Source: an uncultured Lacibacter sp.
GTDB taxonomy: Bacteria; Bacteroidota; Bacteroidia; Chitinophagales; Chitinophagaceae
DNA: 34,041 nucleotides
Direction of reading: 5' to 3'
Assembly (NCBI RefSeq): GCF_946479605.1
Contig: NZ_CAMLGT010000008.1
Span: 1 to 34,041 of the forward strand
Below the pieces are notes generated by a model. It did no database searches. It saw only the letters and a list, made by a program, of their open reading frames with translations, and had not been told where the DNA came from. The position numbers and the translations under genes were made by a program. This document shows positions 1-12,511 of the stretch, in pieces (the stretch's first letter is position 1; every line of letters starts with the position of its first letter).

Positions 1-500
1 ATCGGGTTTGTGCCCAGCATACGTTCTGTAGAAAATGTTGGGGCTACCAATGCAGATGCATTGGTCATAGCCATGCCGATCATTTCATGTTGCAAAGCCA
101 TCATGGCATGATAACCGGCAATACCAAAATGGTTACTGTTTTGTACACTCACCCATCCGCTGCCAGCATTCTTAGCTTTATCAATGGCTACCTGCATGGC
201 AAAGGGTGCCACTACCAATCCCAATCCACTATCACCATCTACTACAGCAGTTGATGCTGTTTCATGAATCACTTTGATGTTGGGTGTTGCATTGATCCGT
301 TTTGCTTCCCACAAACGCACATAACCACTCAGCCTGGCCACGCCATGCGAATCAATACCACGCAGATCGGCAGAGAGCAATACTGTTGTTGCTACTGTTG
401 CATCTGTTTCACTGCAACCGATTGACAGAAATACATTTTTTGTAAAAGAAAATAACTGTTGATAGGGAAACACCTGCTCTGCCGGTAGTTCATGCTTCAT
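1..500 (-). CDS. Malate/L-lactate dehydrogenase family (Ldh) oxidoreductase, partial (N-terminal 166 residues)
   Basis: Translating the minus strand from the ATG at 498-500 gives an open frame that runs off the left edge. The protein begins MKHELPAEQVF. It carries two blocks typical of the NAD(P)H-dependent Ldh/YlbC/AllD/YiaK family: a DLRGIDSHGVARL-like block with the conserved His near residue 52, and NSNHFGIAGYHAM with His near residue 124. Family members are cytoplasmic 2-hydroxyacid or 2-keto-acid oxidoreductases of about 340-360 residues (malate, lactate, ureidoglycolate, sulfolactate, diketogulonate), so roughly half the gene is seen. The substrate cannot be told from this half. It starts 41 bases after the DUF3467 gene on the same strand and may share its transcript. 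Family confidence is high; substrate is unknown. Confidence 0.88.
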   Translation of the reverse strand, partial: MKHELPAEQVFPYQQLFSFTKNVFLSIGCSETDATVATTVLLSADLRGIDSHGVARLSGYVRLWEAKRINATPNIKVIHETASTAVVDGDSGLGLVVAPFAMQVAIDKAKNAGSGWVSVQNSNHFGIAGYHAMMALQHEMIGMAMTNASALVAPTFSTERMLGTNP

Positions 501-541
501 AGCTCATGATTCATAGTTAATACACCTGCTCTTCTCACTTA

Positions 542-859
542 TTACGCCTGCGCATTCGGTCCACCAAAATTCATTGGTATCTGCACCTCCTCCAGATCAC
601 GGATGGCACCGTTCGCTGCTTCAAAACGCTGTATATTTTCTGTAAGCGCTTTCATAAAACGTTTGGCATGCTGCGGCGTAAAAATGATCCTCGATTTTAC
701 TTTGCTTTTAGGTGTACCAGGCATTACGTTCACAAAATCGATCACAAATTCTGCATGGCTGTGTGTGATGATAGCAAGATTGGCATATTCACCTTCTGCC
801 ACTTCTTCTGTGATCTCAATGTTAAGCTGGTTGGGGTTTGCATTTTGTTGTTCGTCCAT
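542..859 (-). CDS. DUF3467 domain protein
   Basis: A 105-residue acidic cytoplasmic protein beginning MDEQQNANPNQ. It matches the DUF3467 pattern: an ANLAIITHSHAEFVIDF strand block, then a proline-rich VMPGTPKSKVKSRII stretch, then TPQHAKRFMKALTENI. DUF3467 proteins are widespread small proteins of unknown function. I chose the ATG at 857-859 rather than an upstream ATG at 884-886, because the nine extra residues (MYIWSSIFF) do not look like part of the family. A GGAG lies about 12 bases upstream of this ATG. It is followed by the Ldh-family gene. No function is assigned. Confidence 0.85.
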   Translation of the reverse strand: MDEQQNANPNQLNIEITEEVAEGEYANLAIITHSHAEFVIDFVNVMPGTPKSKVKSRIIFTPQHAKRFMKALTENIQRFEAANGAIRDLEEVQIPMNFGGPNAQA

Positions 860-875
860 AAAAAAGATTGAGCTC

Positions 876-883
876 CAAATATA
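876..883 (-). promoter_or_regulatory. Possible Bacteroidota -7 element upstream of the DUF3467 gene
   Basis: On the minus strand these bases read TATATTTG, an exact match to the Bacteroidota -7 consensus TAnnTTTG. The -33 element is poor: only an ATTG about 24 bases further upstream. The implied leader is only about a dozen bases, close to leaderless. This is tentative. Confidence 0.3.
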
Positions 884-1049
884 CATGCAAAAATGAAGCT
901 GTGCTTACAATGCAGGAATATGGGTATGTAAAAAGGTTGGGCTCAGCAAAAGACGCTTCATTTATCCCGATGAAAATTCCACTGGCCTTACAAATGACAG
1001 CTTCCTATGCCCGAAAGCAAACACACCCAGCTTATCATGAACATAAATA

Positions 1050-1085
1050 AACGAAGGCACAGTAGAAAACTACTGTGCCTTCGTT
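1050..1085 (-). terminator. Perfect 16-bp hairpin after SusD, terminator of the polysaccharide locus
   Basis: Bases 1050-1065 and 1070-1085 are perfect reverse complements around an AAAA loop (TTTT on the minus strand). The hairpin lies 14 bases past the SusD stop codon at 1100-1102. On the minus strand it is followed by a moderately T-rich stretch (ATTTATGTT), so it fits an intrinsic terminator or a 3'-end stabilising stem for the susCD transcript. It also marks the boundary between the polysaccharide locus and the DUF3467/Ldh genes. Confidence 0.75.
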
Positions 1086-1099
1086 ACGCTGTGAAAAGA

Positions 1100-2653
1100 T
1101 TATTGCCAAACAGTATTCTGTACAAGATTTGAATTAACATTTAACTCAGAGAGAGGAATCGGGAATACTTCTGATTTACCGGGCAGATAAATGGGGATAT
1201 AACCGCTGATATTATCTGCCTTTGCCCTGTTGTAAGAATTCTGAACATCACCCCAACGCTTCAGATCGAAATACCGTAATCCTTCAAATGCTAATTCAAC
1301 CCTTCTTTCATGTCTTACAACATCACGTAAAGCTGCCTGCGTTAACGATGCTCCTTCAACTGCTTGAACAGTTGGCATGCTTACACGTTGCCTAACCTGG
1401 TTAACCAATGAATACACCTCTGTTAACTGATTCAATTCAACCAACGCTTCTGCACGCATCAATAACACATCAGCATAACGGATCACAATAAAATCCTGAC
1501 CACCCGGACTAAAAGCACCAATACCTGCTGCAGATACTGAAGCATTTCTGATGTACTTCTTTAAACCATAAGTGGTAGGCGTAGTGGCAAACGCACGGTT
1601 AAGATCTGTTAAAAAAATATCTCCTCTGAAATATACAGATGCAGTTAAACGGGGATCACGGTTGTTTTTTTGCGGTGCATTGTTTGCAGCTGTTCCCGGG
1701 GTGTACAATGGCGATTGTGTAATGGGTTTACCATCGGTACAATAATAATCTTTTACCAAATTAGGCATCGGTAATTTATCAATAGCGGGGTTGCCTGTAA
1801 ACGTAGCTGAAAATAATTCACCGTTGTTCGATACATCCTGGTTAAAACGTACAGAGAAAATAATTTCTTTTGACAGTTCCCCCTGTTCAGTAAACAACTG
1901 CGCATAGCTCGTATTCAGTGTGTAACCTAATGTGAGCAATGTACCAGTAGCATCAACCACGCCCTGGTAATTTTTATTGTACAGATGAACCCGGGCTAAT
2001 AAACCCAACGCTGCCCCTTTTGTAGCATATCCGTATTGTGTTGCGGGGTAAGAAACGGGCAACTTATTAACGGCCTCCGTTAAATCGGCAATCACCTGTG
2101 CATTTACTTCCTGGTAGGTATTCTTTACAACATAAGCCTCTTCTAGCGTTTGAACCTTTGTTATTAACGGCACATCCTGAAAATAAACGCCAAGGTTAAA
2201 ATAAAACAATGCACGCAGGAACAATGCCTGACCAAATAATGCATCCTTTTTATCCTGGCTGATAAGCGAAGTTGACATGTTTTGTATATTCTCAATAGCA
2301 GCATTGGCTCTTGCTATTCCTTTATACGACGAACTCCAGACACTACTGAACAGCGCATTGGATGGTGTAATGATCCCGATCATAAAATCACCTGGACCTT
2401 CCCACTTATAGTTGTTATACAGATTATCGCCAAAACAATCGAACATCGTAAGCCCGGCTGTTGCATTGAGATTACCACTGTACAGCGCCCTGTCCTGCAA
2501 CGCATCGTAAATACCGTTGACAGCCAGTTGAGCATCCTGTTCTGACTTCCAGAAATTTTCTTTTGCAATTTGTGTAAGCGATTCTCTCTCTGTAAAATCT
2601 TTTGAACAACCAACGAAAGAAAATGCAAACAGTATGACAACTATTTTTTTCAT
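1100..2653 (-). CDS. susD: SusD/RagB-family outer-membrane glycan-binding lipoprotein
   Basis: About 517 residues, usual for the family. The N-terminus MKKIVVILFAFSFVGC is a lipoprotein signal with the lipid-modified Cys near residue 16. The mature N-terminus has the FWKSEQDAQLAVNGIYDAL block. The C-terminal half has RYADVLLMRAEALVELN (TPR-like helices), VRHERRVELAFEGLRYFDLKRWG and the closing VFPIPLSELNVN...QN block. SusD proteins sit on the cell surface, cap the SusC transporter and bind the incoming oligosaccharide. The gene lies about 36 bases after susC, so the two are co-transcribed. An in-frame ATG two codons upstream (2657-2659) is also possible. No separate surface-glycan-binding protein gene follows; a strong hairpin does. 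Substrate specificity cannot be read from sequence. Confidence 0.96.
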   Translation of the reverse strand: MKKIVVILFAFSFVGCSKDFTERESLTQIAKENFWKSEQDAQLAVNGIYDALQDRALYSGNLNATAGLTMFDCFGDNLYNNYKWEGPGDFMIGIITPSNALFSSVWSSSYKGIARANAAIENIQNMSTSLISQDKKDALFGQALFLRALFYFNLGVYFQDVPLITKVQTLEEAYVVKNTYQEVNAQVIADLTEAVNKLPVSYPATQYGYATKGAALGLLARVHLYNKNYQGVVDATGTLLTLGYTLNTSYAQLFTEQGELSKEIIFSVRFNQDVSNNGELFSATFTGNPAIDKLPMPNLVKDYYCTDGKPITQSPLYTPGTAANNAPQKNNRDPRLTASVYFRGDIFLTDLNRAFATTPTTYGLKKYIRNASVSAAGIGAFSPGGQDFIVIRYADVLLMRAEALVELNQLTEVYSLVNQVRQRVSMPTVQAVEGASLTQAALRDVVRHERRVELAFEGLRYFDLKRWGDVQNSYNRAKADNISGYIPIYLPGKSEVFPIPLSELNVNSNLVQNTVWQ

Positions 2654-2689
2654 AAACATATTTTTATTGGGTTTTACCCGATGAGTAGT

Positions 2690-5600
2690 TTATAATTTCA
2701 CGTTTAAACCGAATGTGTACACTTTATAAAGCGGAACATTCTGATCGGTATTGCGACCTCTTGCTCTTTCGGGATCAAAATTTTCCAGTTTGGTAAATGT
2801 TAACAGGTTTTGTGCGCCAAGAAATACACGCACTTTTGATAAGCCAATCCGTTTAATAACCGATGATGGCAATGAGTAACCAATCTCCAGGTTACGCATG
2901 CGCAGGAATGATGCATCCTCGATATAAAAAGAAGAAATGAGTGCATTACTGTAGCCGCCAAGTCTTGGCAATTTAGTTGAAGGTGATGTTGGTGTCCAGC
3001 GATCGAGCCAATACGTTAATACGTTATTTCTATCCCCTTCAAATGGCAACTGTCCGTTATCGTAAAGAATGCGATCTACTTTACCAATACCTTCAAACAG
3101 TACATTTAAATCAAACCCTTTGAAATTAAGATTTGCATTGAAATTATAAATCCATGAAGGATATGGATTACCGATAATCGTTCTGTCGAGATCATTCACC
3201 ACACCATCAGGTTTACCATCAGGGCCTGTTAAATCAGCATACCTGATATCACCCGGCTTGGTTAAGGCTGGGTTGTTGAATTGTTTTGCTGCACTTGCGA
3301 TTTCTGCATCCGATTGAAAAATACCAATGGCTTTGTAACCATAGTATGCGTTGTAGGGAACTCCTACCCTGATGATGCTTACGCCACTGATGCTTTCTAA
3401 ACCACGGTCGCCTAAACCGGTTACTTTATTATCTGCAAACTTGCTTACACTCCCACCAACACTGTATGTAAGTCCGCCTTTTATACGTCCACGATAATTT
3501 ACAACCACTTCCAAACCTTTGTTGACCATACTCGCTGCATTTAATGCAGAAAGATTGGTTACACCAATTGATGATGGAACAGGAAAATTGCTATACAACA
3601 GATCATAACTGCTACGGTTGAAATAGTCGGCAGTTATTGATAAGCTGTTTTTAAAGAATCCTGCATCAATGCCAATATCATATTGTTCAATTGTTTCCCA
3701 CTTTACATTTGGGTTGGCAAGTGTGGTTAATGCGGCTGCACTTACAATTGTATTTCCCAAAAAATAATCCAGACCAACATTGTACGTTTGTGCATACAGG
3801 TAATTGAGGATATTATCATTACCGGTTATACCCCAGCTGGCTCTTAATTTCAGGTCTGAGATCCAAGTTACATTACGCATAAAGCTCTCCTGGCTGATTC
3901 TCCAACCTGCAGATGCTGAAGGAAAATTTCCATAGCGATAGGCTGACCCAAATCGTGAAGAAGCATCACGCCTTATATTTAACTCTAACAGATATTTACC
4001 ATCGTACGTATAGTTCACCCTTGAGAAAAGTGATTGTATTGCAAATTCTGTAGCACCACCTGCAACGTTTGGCTCTGTTACACCACCCGCATTAAATTCC
4101 TGCAAACCATCTGTAGGAAAATTTTTTAAAGAACCGGAGAAGCCATCATTACGGCCATATTGAACCGAATGACCCAACAAAACAGATAGTTCATGTTTTG
4201 ATTTAAACGTATGAGAGTAACGCAGAATATTTTCATTCAATAACCTGTAGTTGAATGCTGTGCTGTTTCGTAAAACATTCAACGGGTTTTGAGCCACAAT
4301 TTGACCGGCCCAGTCGTATGTTCCATTGCGTGGAGTAAAATCTGATTCCTGGCTGTTGAAAATATTAAAGCTGCCGCTTGTTTCAAATGAAAGGTCTTTT
4401 GTGAAGTTGATGTTTACGCCAAAACGGTTTGCGAAATTTATTTCATCGCTGCTGTAGTCGCCCAAATATCCTCTTCGTATTGCATTGGTGATGGGGAAGC
4501 TGGCGTTTACATTATAATACGATCCATCTACTGTTCCATACTCTCCGCTTTTGTAATAAACAGGAACAGTTGGCGATGAACGTTGAAATTGATTAATAAT
4601 TCCTGTTTCACCTGTAATTGCATCGGCACCACCGGTAGGCCCGGTAAATCTTGACCAATAAGAATTGGAAGTATTGCTGATAGTAAGCCAATTGGTAAGT
4701 TTTGAATTTAAGTTCAAACTTAAATTATAACGGCTCGATTGAAATTTACCACGAACAACTGCTTCCTGATTTAAATATCCAAATGATGCTCTGAATGTGG
4801 TACGGTCGTTACCACCCGAAAAAGAGATGTAATGATTTTGAATAGGCGCTCTGCGTAAAATTTCTTTTGCCCAGTTGGTATTTGCAAAACGGTCTGGATC
4901 AGTTCCGTCACGCATGGCTTGTATATCTGCCTGCGAATAACGCAATGTTGTTGTTGGGCCGTTCCTGTTAATGTCTGCTTCATTTTTTAAAGTGGCATAA
5001 TCAGGAGCATTTAAATATTTTGGCACGACCGTTACTTCCTGGAATCCGAAATAGTTATTATACAACACATTCATTGACCCGCTTTTTCCTTTCTTGGTTG
5101 TAACAATGATCACACCGTTTGCACCACGTGCACCATAAATGGCACCAGCCGACGCATCCTTCAAAACTGAAATACTTTCAATATCGGAAGGAGCCAGGTT
5201 ATTAAATACACTCAGGTTATCGTATTGAATATTATCAATAACCACTAATGGCGTTGAATTCCCAAACGTTCCGATACCCCTTATCACAATGCTTGATGCA
5301 TCTGCACCAGGTAAACCACTGCTTTGTGTTAACTGCACACCGGAAAACTTACCATACATCAACTGACCTGAATTTGTTACCGGCTGGTTTACTGATTCAT
5401 CCAGTTTGAGTGTTTGTGTTGCACCAGTCTGATTCACTTTTTTCTGTGTGCCATAACCAACTACCACCACATCCTGCAATGCAGCAACTTCAGGTTCCAG
5501 TTTAATGGCAATGGCTGAAGCCCCATCCCAATTGAGCGTATACGTTTGATAACCTATGCTGCTGAATACAAGCACAGGTTTTGCCACAGATACTGCTAAG

Positions 5601-5803
5601 GAGAAAAATCCTTTCTGATCAGTGGTGGTTCCTTTAGCAGACCCCTGTTGCATCACTGATACGCCGGCAACAGGCGAGTTATCTGCTGCATTAATAACAG
5701 TACCGGTTACTGTAGTTGATTGTGAAAATGACCGCAGGCTCATTAACAGAAAGAAGCAAATTAAGCCGGCGTGAGAGGGAGAAATCCTTTTAAACACAAG
5801 CAT
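2690..5803 (-). CDS. susC: SusC/RagA-family TonB-dependent outer-membrane transporter
   Basis: About 1037 residues from the ATG at 5801-5803, which begins a normal signal peptide (MLVFKRISPSHAG...SLRSFSQ). The next ATG upstream (5834-5836) would add 11 charged residues. Domains in order are: a carboxypeptidase-regulatory-like domain (VTGTVINAADNSPVAGV ... GYQTYTL, about residues 30-105), a TonB-box-like DVVVVGYGTQKK, and a plug domain with IVIRGIGTFGNSTPLVVID and ISVLKDASAGAIYGARGANGVI. A 22-strand-type barrel follows, ending in YTFGLNVKL. It should import oligosaccharides released at the surface, using TonB energy, with SusD as its lid. The 258 bases upstream separate it from the sulfatase gene and may hold a promoter. 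No frameshift is seen. Confidence 0.97.
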   Translation of the reverse strand: MLVFKRISPSHAGLICFFLLMSLRSFSQSTTVTGTVINAADNSPVAGVSVMQQGSAKGTTTDQKGFFSLAVSVAKPVLVFSSIGYQTYTLNWDGASAIAIKLEPEVAALQDVVVVGYGTQKKVNQTGATQTLKLDESVNQPVTNSGQLMYGKFSGVQLTQSSGLPGADASSIVIRGIGTFGNSTPLVVIDNIQYDNLSVFNNLAPSDIESISVLKDASAGAIYGARGANGVIIVTTKKGKSGSMNVLYNNYFGFQEVTVVPKYLNAPDYATLKNEADINRNGPTTTLRYSQADIQAMRDGTDPDRFANTNWAKEILRRAPIQNHYISFSGGNDRTTFRASFGYLNQEAVVRGKFQSSRYNLSLNLNSKLTNWLTISNTSNSYWSRFTGPTGGADAITGETGIINQFQRSSPTVPVYYKSGEYGTVDGSYYNVNASFPITNAIRRGYLGDYSSDEINFANRFGVNINFTKDLSFETSGSFNIFNSQESDFTPRNGTYDWAGQIVAQNPLNVLRNSTAFNYRLLNENILRYSHTFKSKHELSVLLGHSVQYGRNDGFSGSLKNFPTDGLQEFNAGGVTEPNVAGGATEFAIQSLFSRVNYTYDGKYLLELNIRRDASSRFGSAYRYGNFPSASAGWRISQESFMRNVTWISDLKLRASWGITGNDNILNYLYAQTYNVGLDYFLGNTIVSAAALTTLANPNVKWETIEQYDIGIDAGFFKNSLSITADYFNRSSYDLLYSNFPVPSSIGVTNLSALNAASMVNKGLEVVVNYRGRIKGGLTYSVGGSVSKFADNKVTGLGDRGLESISGVSIIRVGVPYNAYYGYKAIGIFQSDAEIASAAKQFNNPALTKPGDIRYADLTGPDGKPDGVVNDLDRTIIGNPYPSWIYNFNANLNFKGFDLNVLFEGIGKVDRILYDNGQLPFEGDRNNVLTYWLDRWTPTSPSTKLPRLGGYSNALISSFYIEDASFLRMRNLEIGYSLPSSVIKRIGLSKVRVFLGAQNLLTFTKLENFDPERARGRNTDQNVPLYKVYTFGLNVKL

Positions 5804-5938
5804 CGTTTCAGTTTTAGTTTTGATTTTAAAATACACAACTAAGTACGCAACTATATTTCACTCGCCGGGTGGGTCAGCGCTTCAAAATAGCGGTGTAATT
5901 CGTTCAACAAGATTGAGGTGACAGGCATTGTAACGCAC

Positions 5939-5959
5939 CAGTTTTTTACGCTAAAACTG
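5939..5959. promoter_or_regulatory. Inverted repeat upstream of susC (possible operator)
   Basis: CAGTTTT (5939-5945) and AAAACTG (5953-5959) form a perfect 7-bp dyad with a 7-base spacer. It lies about 135-155 bases upstream of the chosen susC start, in the only sizeable gap (5804-6061) between the second sulfatase and susC. A position upstream of the transporter suits an activator site, for example for the hybrid regulator of this locus. A 7-bp dyad in AT-rich DNA can arise by chance. I found no convincing TAnnTTTG promoter in the same gap. Confidence 0.3.
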
Positions 5960-6061
5960 TTTCACCTGTGTTGCGAATACACTGTAATCAGTTAAACAAT
6001 CAAGTGGAAATTTTGTTTTTCAGTAAATCCATGTATTTTATCCCGGAAACAAGCCATGCAT

Positions 6062-7582
6062 TTACTTTTGTTCTGTTGAAGGGAAAGAAACAGCAGCCGG
6101 ATCATAAGAAGGATTTCTGTACGGCCTGCCTGCATTGGTTTGTTTTAACCAATTGAACAATTCTTTTTTCAGTTGTGCAGTAATTTGGGAATGGGCTGAT
6201 GCAATATTATTTTTCTCAGCAATATCATTCACAACATCATAAAGCTCCACACTATCATCCTCGTAATGATATATCAGTTTAAAATTTCCTGCACGTATGG
6301 CCGAACCGGGTCTGCCACCCTGGTTACTGTAATGCGCATAATGCCAGAATAGTTTTCTGTTATTGTTTGCCTGCGGATTTTTCAACAGCTGAAAAATATT
6401 TTCACCATCAACTTCCTTTTCTTTTTGATAGTTCGTGTTGATGGCATTAGCGATGGTTGGAAACAGATCAGCTGTAGTTACCGGCAGTTCAGAGCTTGTG
6501 CCGGAAATGATCTTTCCCTTCCAATACATGATCAACGGCACACGAATACCTCCTTCGTATAACCAACCTTTACCTGCTCTTAACGGAGCGTTGGTTGTGG
6601 GGCTTCCTTCTGCAGTACTCAGCCCACCATTGTCTGATGTAAAGATCACCAACGTATTATCATCAATATGTAGCTGTTGCAGCTTATTCATGATACGGCC
6701 GATATTCGAGTCCATGTTTTCAATCATGGCTGCATAAACAGGATGATCCTGTACCAATCTTCTTCGCCAGCCATGTTCATATTTCATCCATGCTTCATCT
6801 TTCGCAAAACGTTCGTTGCTGTTGATGCCAAGCTGTCTTTGTTTTGCTTCGTACTTTTTTATCAATGCTGCCGGTGCCTGCATGGGATTGTGTACTGCAT
6901 ATAACGAATACATTAAAAAGAAAGGCGATTGTTTATTGTTCTCTAAGAATGACAGGCATTCGTTCGTTAACCTGTCAGTTAAATATTCACCTTTTGGACC
7001 ATCGGTTAACGTTGGATTTTTATACGGTGTAAAAAAACCTCCTGTTGTATCATTGACTCTTCCTGTAGGTGAACCTTTGCTCCATCCTCCAACGTTTGTT
7101 TGAAATCCCTGGTAACTGGGCCAATACTTTTCCTCTTCACCCAAATGCCATTTTCCTGCAAAAAATGTTTTGTACCCATTCGCCACTGCATATTCAGCTA
7201 TGGTTTTTTCTTCGAGTGCCAATTGATAAGCGGTAGGTTGTGCAATTAATTTTTCATACGGCTTTGCTTTGCCATCTTCCTGCCTGCCTCTGATCCAATC
7301 AGTAACTCCTGTCTTTACAGTGTATTTTCCTGTCATCATACTTGCACGTGTGGGACTGCAAACAGGACAGGTTGCATAAGCTTGTGTAAAACGAATTCCG
7401 TTAGAAGCAAGCCTGTCAAGATTTGGTGTTTCATAAAACGTACTGCCGTAAGAACCAAGGTCGGCCCAGCCAAGATCATCTGCAAGAATAACAATTACGT
7501 TCGGTTGTTGCTTTTTAGTTTGGGCAACTGCAGCAAGACAACTGAACATCAACCCAAACAGAAAATAAGAATTCCGCTTCAT
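6062..7582 (-). CDS. Secreted S1-family sulfatase (Cys-type), sulfatase 1
   Basis: About 506 residues from the ATG at 7580-7582, where a clean signal peptide starts (MKRNSYFLFGLMFSCLAAVAQ). A reading frame 30 codons longer exists but would overlap the previous gene, and an AAGAAAGG-like ribosome site precedes the chosen ATG. The alkaline-phosphatase-fold sulfatase signature is clear: metal-binding ILADDLGWADLG, the active-site CSPTR with Cys near residue 75 (the formylglycine precursor), AGKWHLG, and FTSDNGG followed by YEGGIRVP. It should remove sulfate esters from a glycan in the periplasm or at the surface. It lies 55 bases after sulfatase 2 and 258 bases before susC. I cannot assign an S1 subfamily or the sulfate position from sequence alone. 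The Cys-type site needs a maturase, which is not in the window. Confidence 0.95.
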   Translation of the reverse strand: MKRNSYFLFGLMFSCLAAVAQTKKQQPNVIVILADDLGWADLGSYGSTFYETPNLDRLASNGIRFTQAYATCPVCSPTRASMMTGKYTVKTGVTDWIRGRQEDGKAKPYEKLIAQPTAYQLALEEKTIAEYAVANGYKTFFAGKWHLGEEEKYWPSYQGFQTNVGGWSKGSPTGRVNDTTGGFFTPYKNPTLTDGPKGEYLTDRLTNECLSFLENNKQSPFFLMYSLYAVHNPMQAPAALIKKYEAKQRQLGINSNERFAKDEAWMKYEHGWRRRLVQDHPVYAAMIENMDSNIGRIMNKLQQLHIDDNTLVIFTSDNGGLSTAEGSPTTNAPLRAGKGWLYEGGIRVPLIMYWKGKIISGTSSELPVTTADLFPTIANAINTNYQKEKEVDGENIFQLLKNPQANNNRKLFWHYAHYSNQGGRPGSAIRAGNFKLIYHYEDDSVELYDVVNDIAEKNNIASAHSQITAQLKKELFNWLKQTNAGRPYRNPSYDPAAVSFPSTEQK

Positions 7583-7637
7583 GCCTTTCTTTGTTATATA
7601 CCCCGTTAATATGTTTACTATTGAATGAACAGCTTTA

Positions 7638-9176
7638 CTATTTACCAACCTGCATGTTCCTGATTTTTTCAAGCGTTACTTTCATCTCTTTCACCCGTTC
7701 AGGATAAACTTCCGCAAGATTTTTAGTTTCACCCGGATCATCTGCCAGATTATATAATTGCGGTTTGGGATCATTGCCCAATTCGGTATTTGTATCTTTA
7801 TTGATCCTTGGCCCTTTTGATGGCTCAATATATTTCCAATTGCCTATGAGCAGTGAGAGTGTAGAGTTAATTGATTGTTCAACTAAAAAATCACGTGGCT
7901 TATTTGTTTGATTAAGCAATACAGGTAAACAATTTTTACTGTCAGGCGCCTGTCCTGCTTCTACTTTTACACCGGCCAATGCAGCCAGGCTTGCATACAA
8001 ATCAACCTGACTGAACAATGCATTGTTTACTTTACCCGGTTTCACTTTCCCTTTCCAACTTACAATAAACGGCACCCGTGTACCTGCTTCAAATGCACTG
8101 TATTTACCTCCACGATAAATGCCATTGGGTTTATGATCTCCTAATTTTTCAACAGCGTCATCTTTGTACCCGTCATCAATAACCTGTCCGTTATCACTGG
8201 TGAAAATGATAAGCGTATTTTCAAGCAAACCATTTTTCTTCAGTACTTCTTCAATTTGTCCAACTGTCCAGTCTAATTGCAAAAGCACATCTCCTCTCGG
8301 GCCAAAGCCGCTCTTGCCTGCAAAACGTTCATTGGCTATTCGTGGCACATGAATATCATGAGTAGAGAAATATAAAAAGAACGGATTTGTTGTTTGTTGT
8401 GCTATATACGCCGTTGCTTTCTGCACAAGAATGTTTGCAAAGTCTTCATCTTTCCAAAGGGCGGCATTACCACCGGTCATATAGCCAATGCGGCTGATGC
8501 CGTTCACAATCGTCATATCATGCCCGTGCGATGGATGCATTTTTAACAGCTCAGGATTTTTCTTTCCCGTTGGTGCATTGGGATCAACCGGTCCGGTATA
8601 ACTAACTGTTATCGGATCATTCTTATCAAGATTTACTACATGATGATTTTCTACAAACACACAAGGCACACGATCACCGGTTGCAGGAATTAAGAACGAA
8701 TAATTAAACCCGATCTCAAGCGGCCCCGGTTTGATGACACCGTTCCAATCTGCTCCTTTTGCGTCGCCCAACCCCAGATGCCATTTACCAATAACTGCAG
8801 TGTTGTACCCTGCTTTTTGTAACATGCCCGGCAATGTTGTTGTAGCAACAGGAATGATCAACGATGCATCACCGGGAGCAATACCTGTTCCCTCTTTGCG
8901 CCATGCATACTTTCCTGTGAGCAGCGAAAAGCGTGATGGTGTGCAGGTTGCAGATGTTGCATGTGCATTGGTAAAACGTACACCATTCTTTGCCAAACGA
9001 TCAATATTCGGCGTTGGAATGGCCGATGTGCCGTAACAACTCACATCGCCATACCCTAGATCATCGGTATAGATCAGAATGATATTCGGCTTTTTGTTTT
9101 TTGACTGGCCATGTACGTACACGCTTATGAACAATACAGTTGTTACAAGCAATATGCGGTTGATGATCTTCTTCAT
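7638..9176 (-). CDS. Secreted S1-family sulfatase (Cys-type), sulfatase 2
   Basis: 512 residues with a signal peptide (MKKIINRILLVTTVLFISVYVHGQ). Sulfatase landmarks in order: IYTDDLGYGDVSCYG (metal-binding Asp pair), CTPSR with the modifiable Cys near residue 78, the C-terminal signature part VIGKWHLGLGD, and IIFTSDNGQVIDDG. A long insert between the second and third blocks (PGPLEIGFNYSFLIPATG...) distinguishes it from the neighbouring sulfatases, so it probably acts on a different sulfate position or residue. It starts five bases after the stop of the beta-galactosidase gene, a spacing that suggests tight co-transcription and perhaps translational coupling. The subfamily is not assigned. 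Confidence 0.95.
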   Translation of the reverse strand: MKKIINRILLVTTVLFISVYVHGQSKNKKPNIILIYTDDLGYGDVSCYGTSAIPTPNIDRLAKNGVRFTNAHATSATCTPSRFSLLTGKYAWRKEGTGIAPGDASLIIPVATTTLPGMLQKAGYNTAVIGKWHLGLGDAKGADWNGVIKPGPLEIGFNYSFLIPATGDRVPCVFVENHHVVNLDKNDPITVSYTGPVDPNAPTGKKNPELLKMHPSHGHDMTIVNGISRIGYMTGGNAALWKDEDFANILVQKATAYIAQQTTNPFFLYFSTHDIHVPRIANERFAGKSGFGPRGDVLLQLDWTVGQIEEVLKKNGLLENTLIIFTSDNGQVIDDGYKDDAVEKLGDHKPNGIYRGGKYSAFEAGTRVPFIVSWKGKVKPGKVNNALFSQVDLYASLAALAGVKVEAGQAPDSKNCLPVLLNQTNKPRDFLVEQSINSTLSLLIGNWKYIEPSKGPRINKDTNTELGNDPKPQLYNLADDPGETKNLAEVYPERVKEMKVTLEKIRNMQVGK

Positions 9177-9181
9177 GTATT

Positions 9182-12511
<3,330 letters not shown>

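Noticed and set aside
868..1050. Plus-strand 60-codon open frame between the DUF3467 and susD genes
   Set aside because: Its composition is not protein-like, it has no recognisable motif, it overlaps the DUF3467 promoter region, and it ends at the terminator hairpin.
5848..5855. TATAGTTG on the minus strand as a -7 promoter element for susC
   Set aside because: It has one mismatch to TAnnTTTG, and the only TTTG upstream is 27 bases away, too far for the usual -33 spacing.
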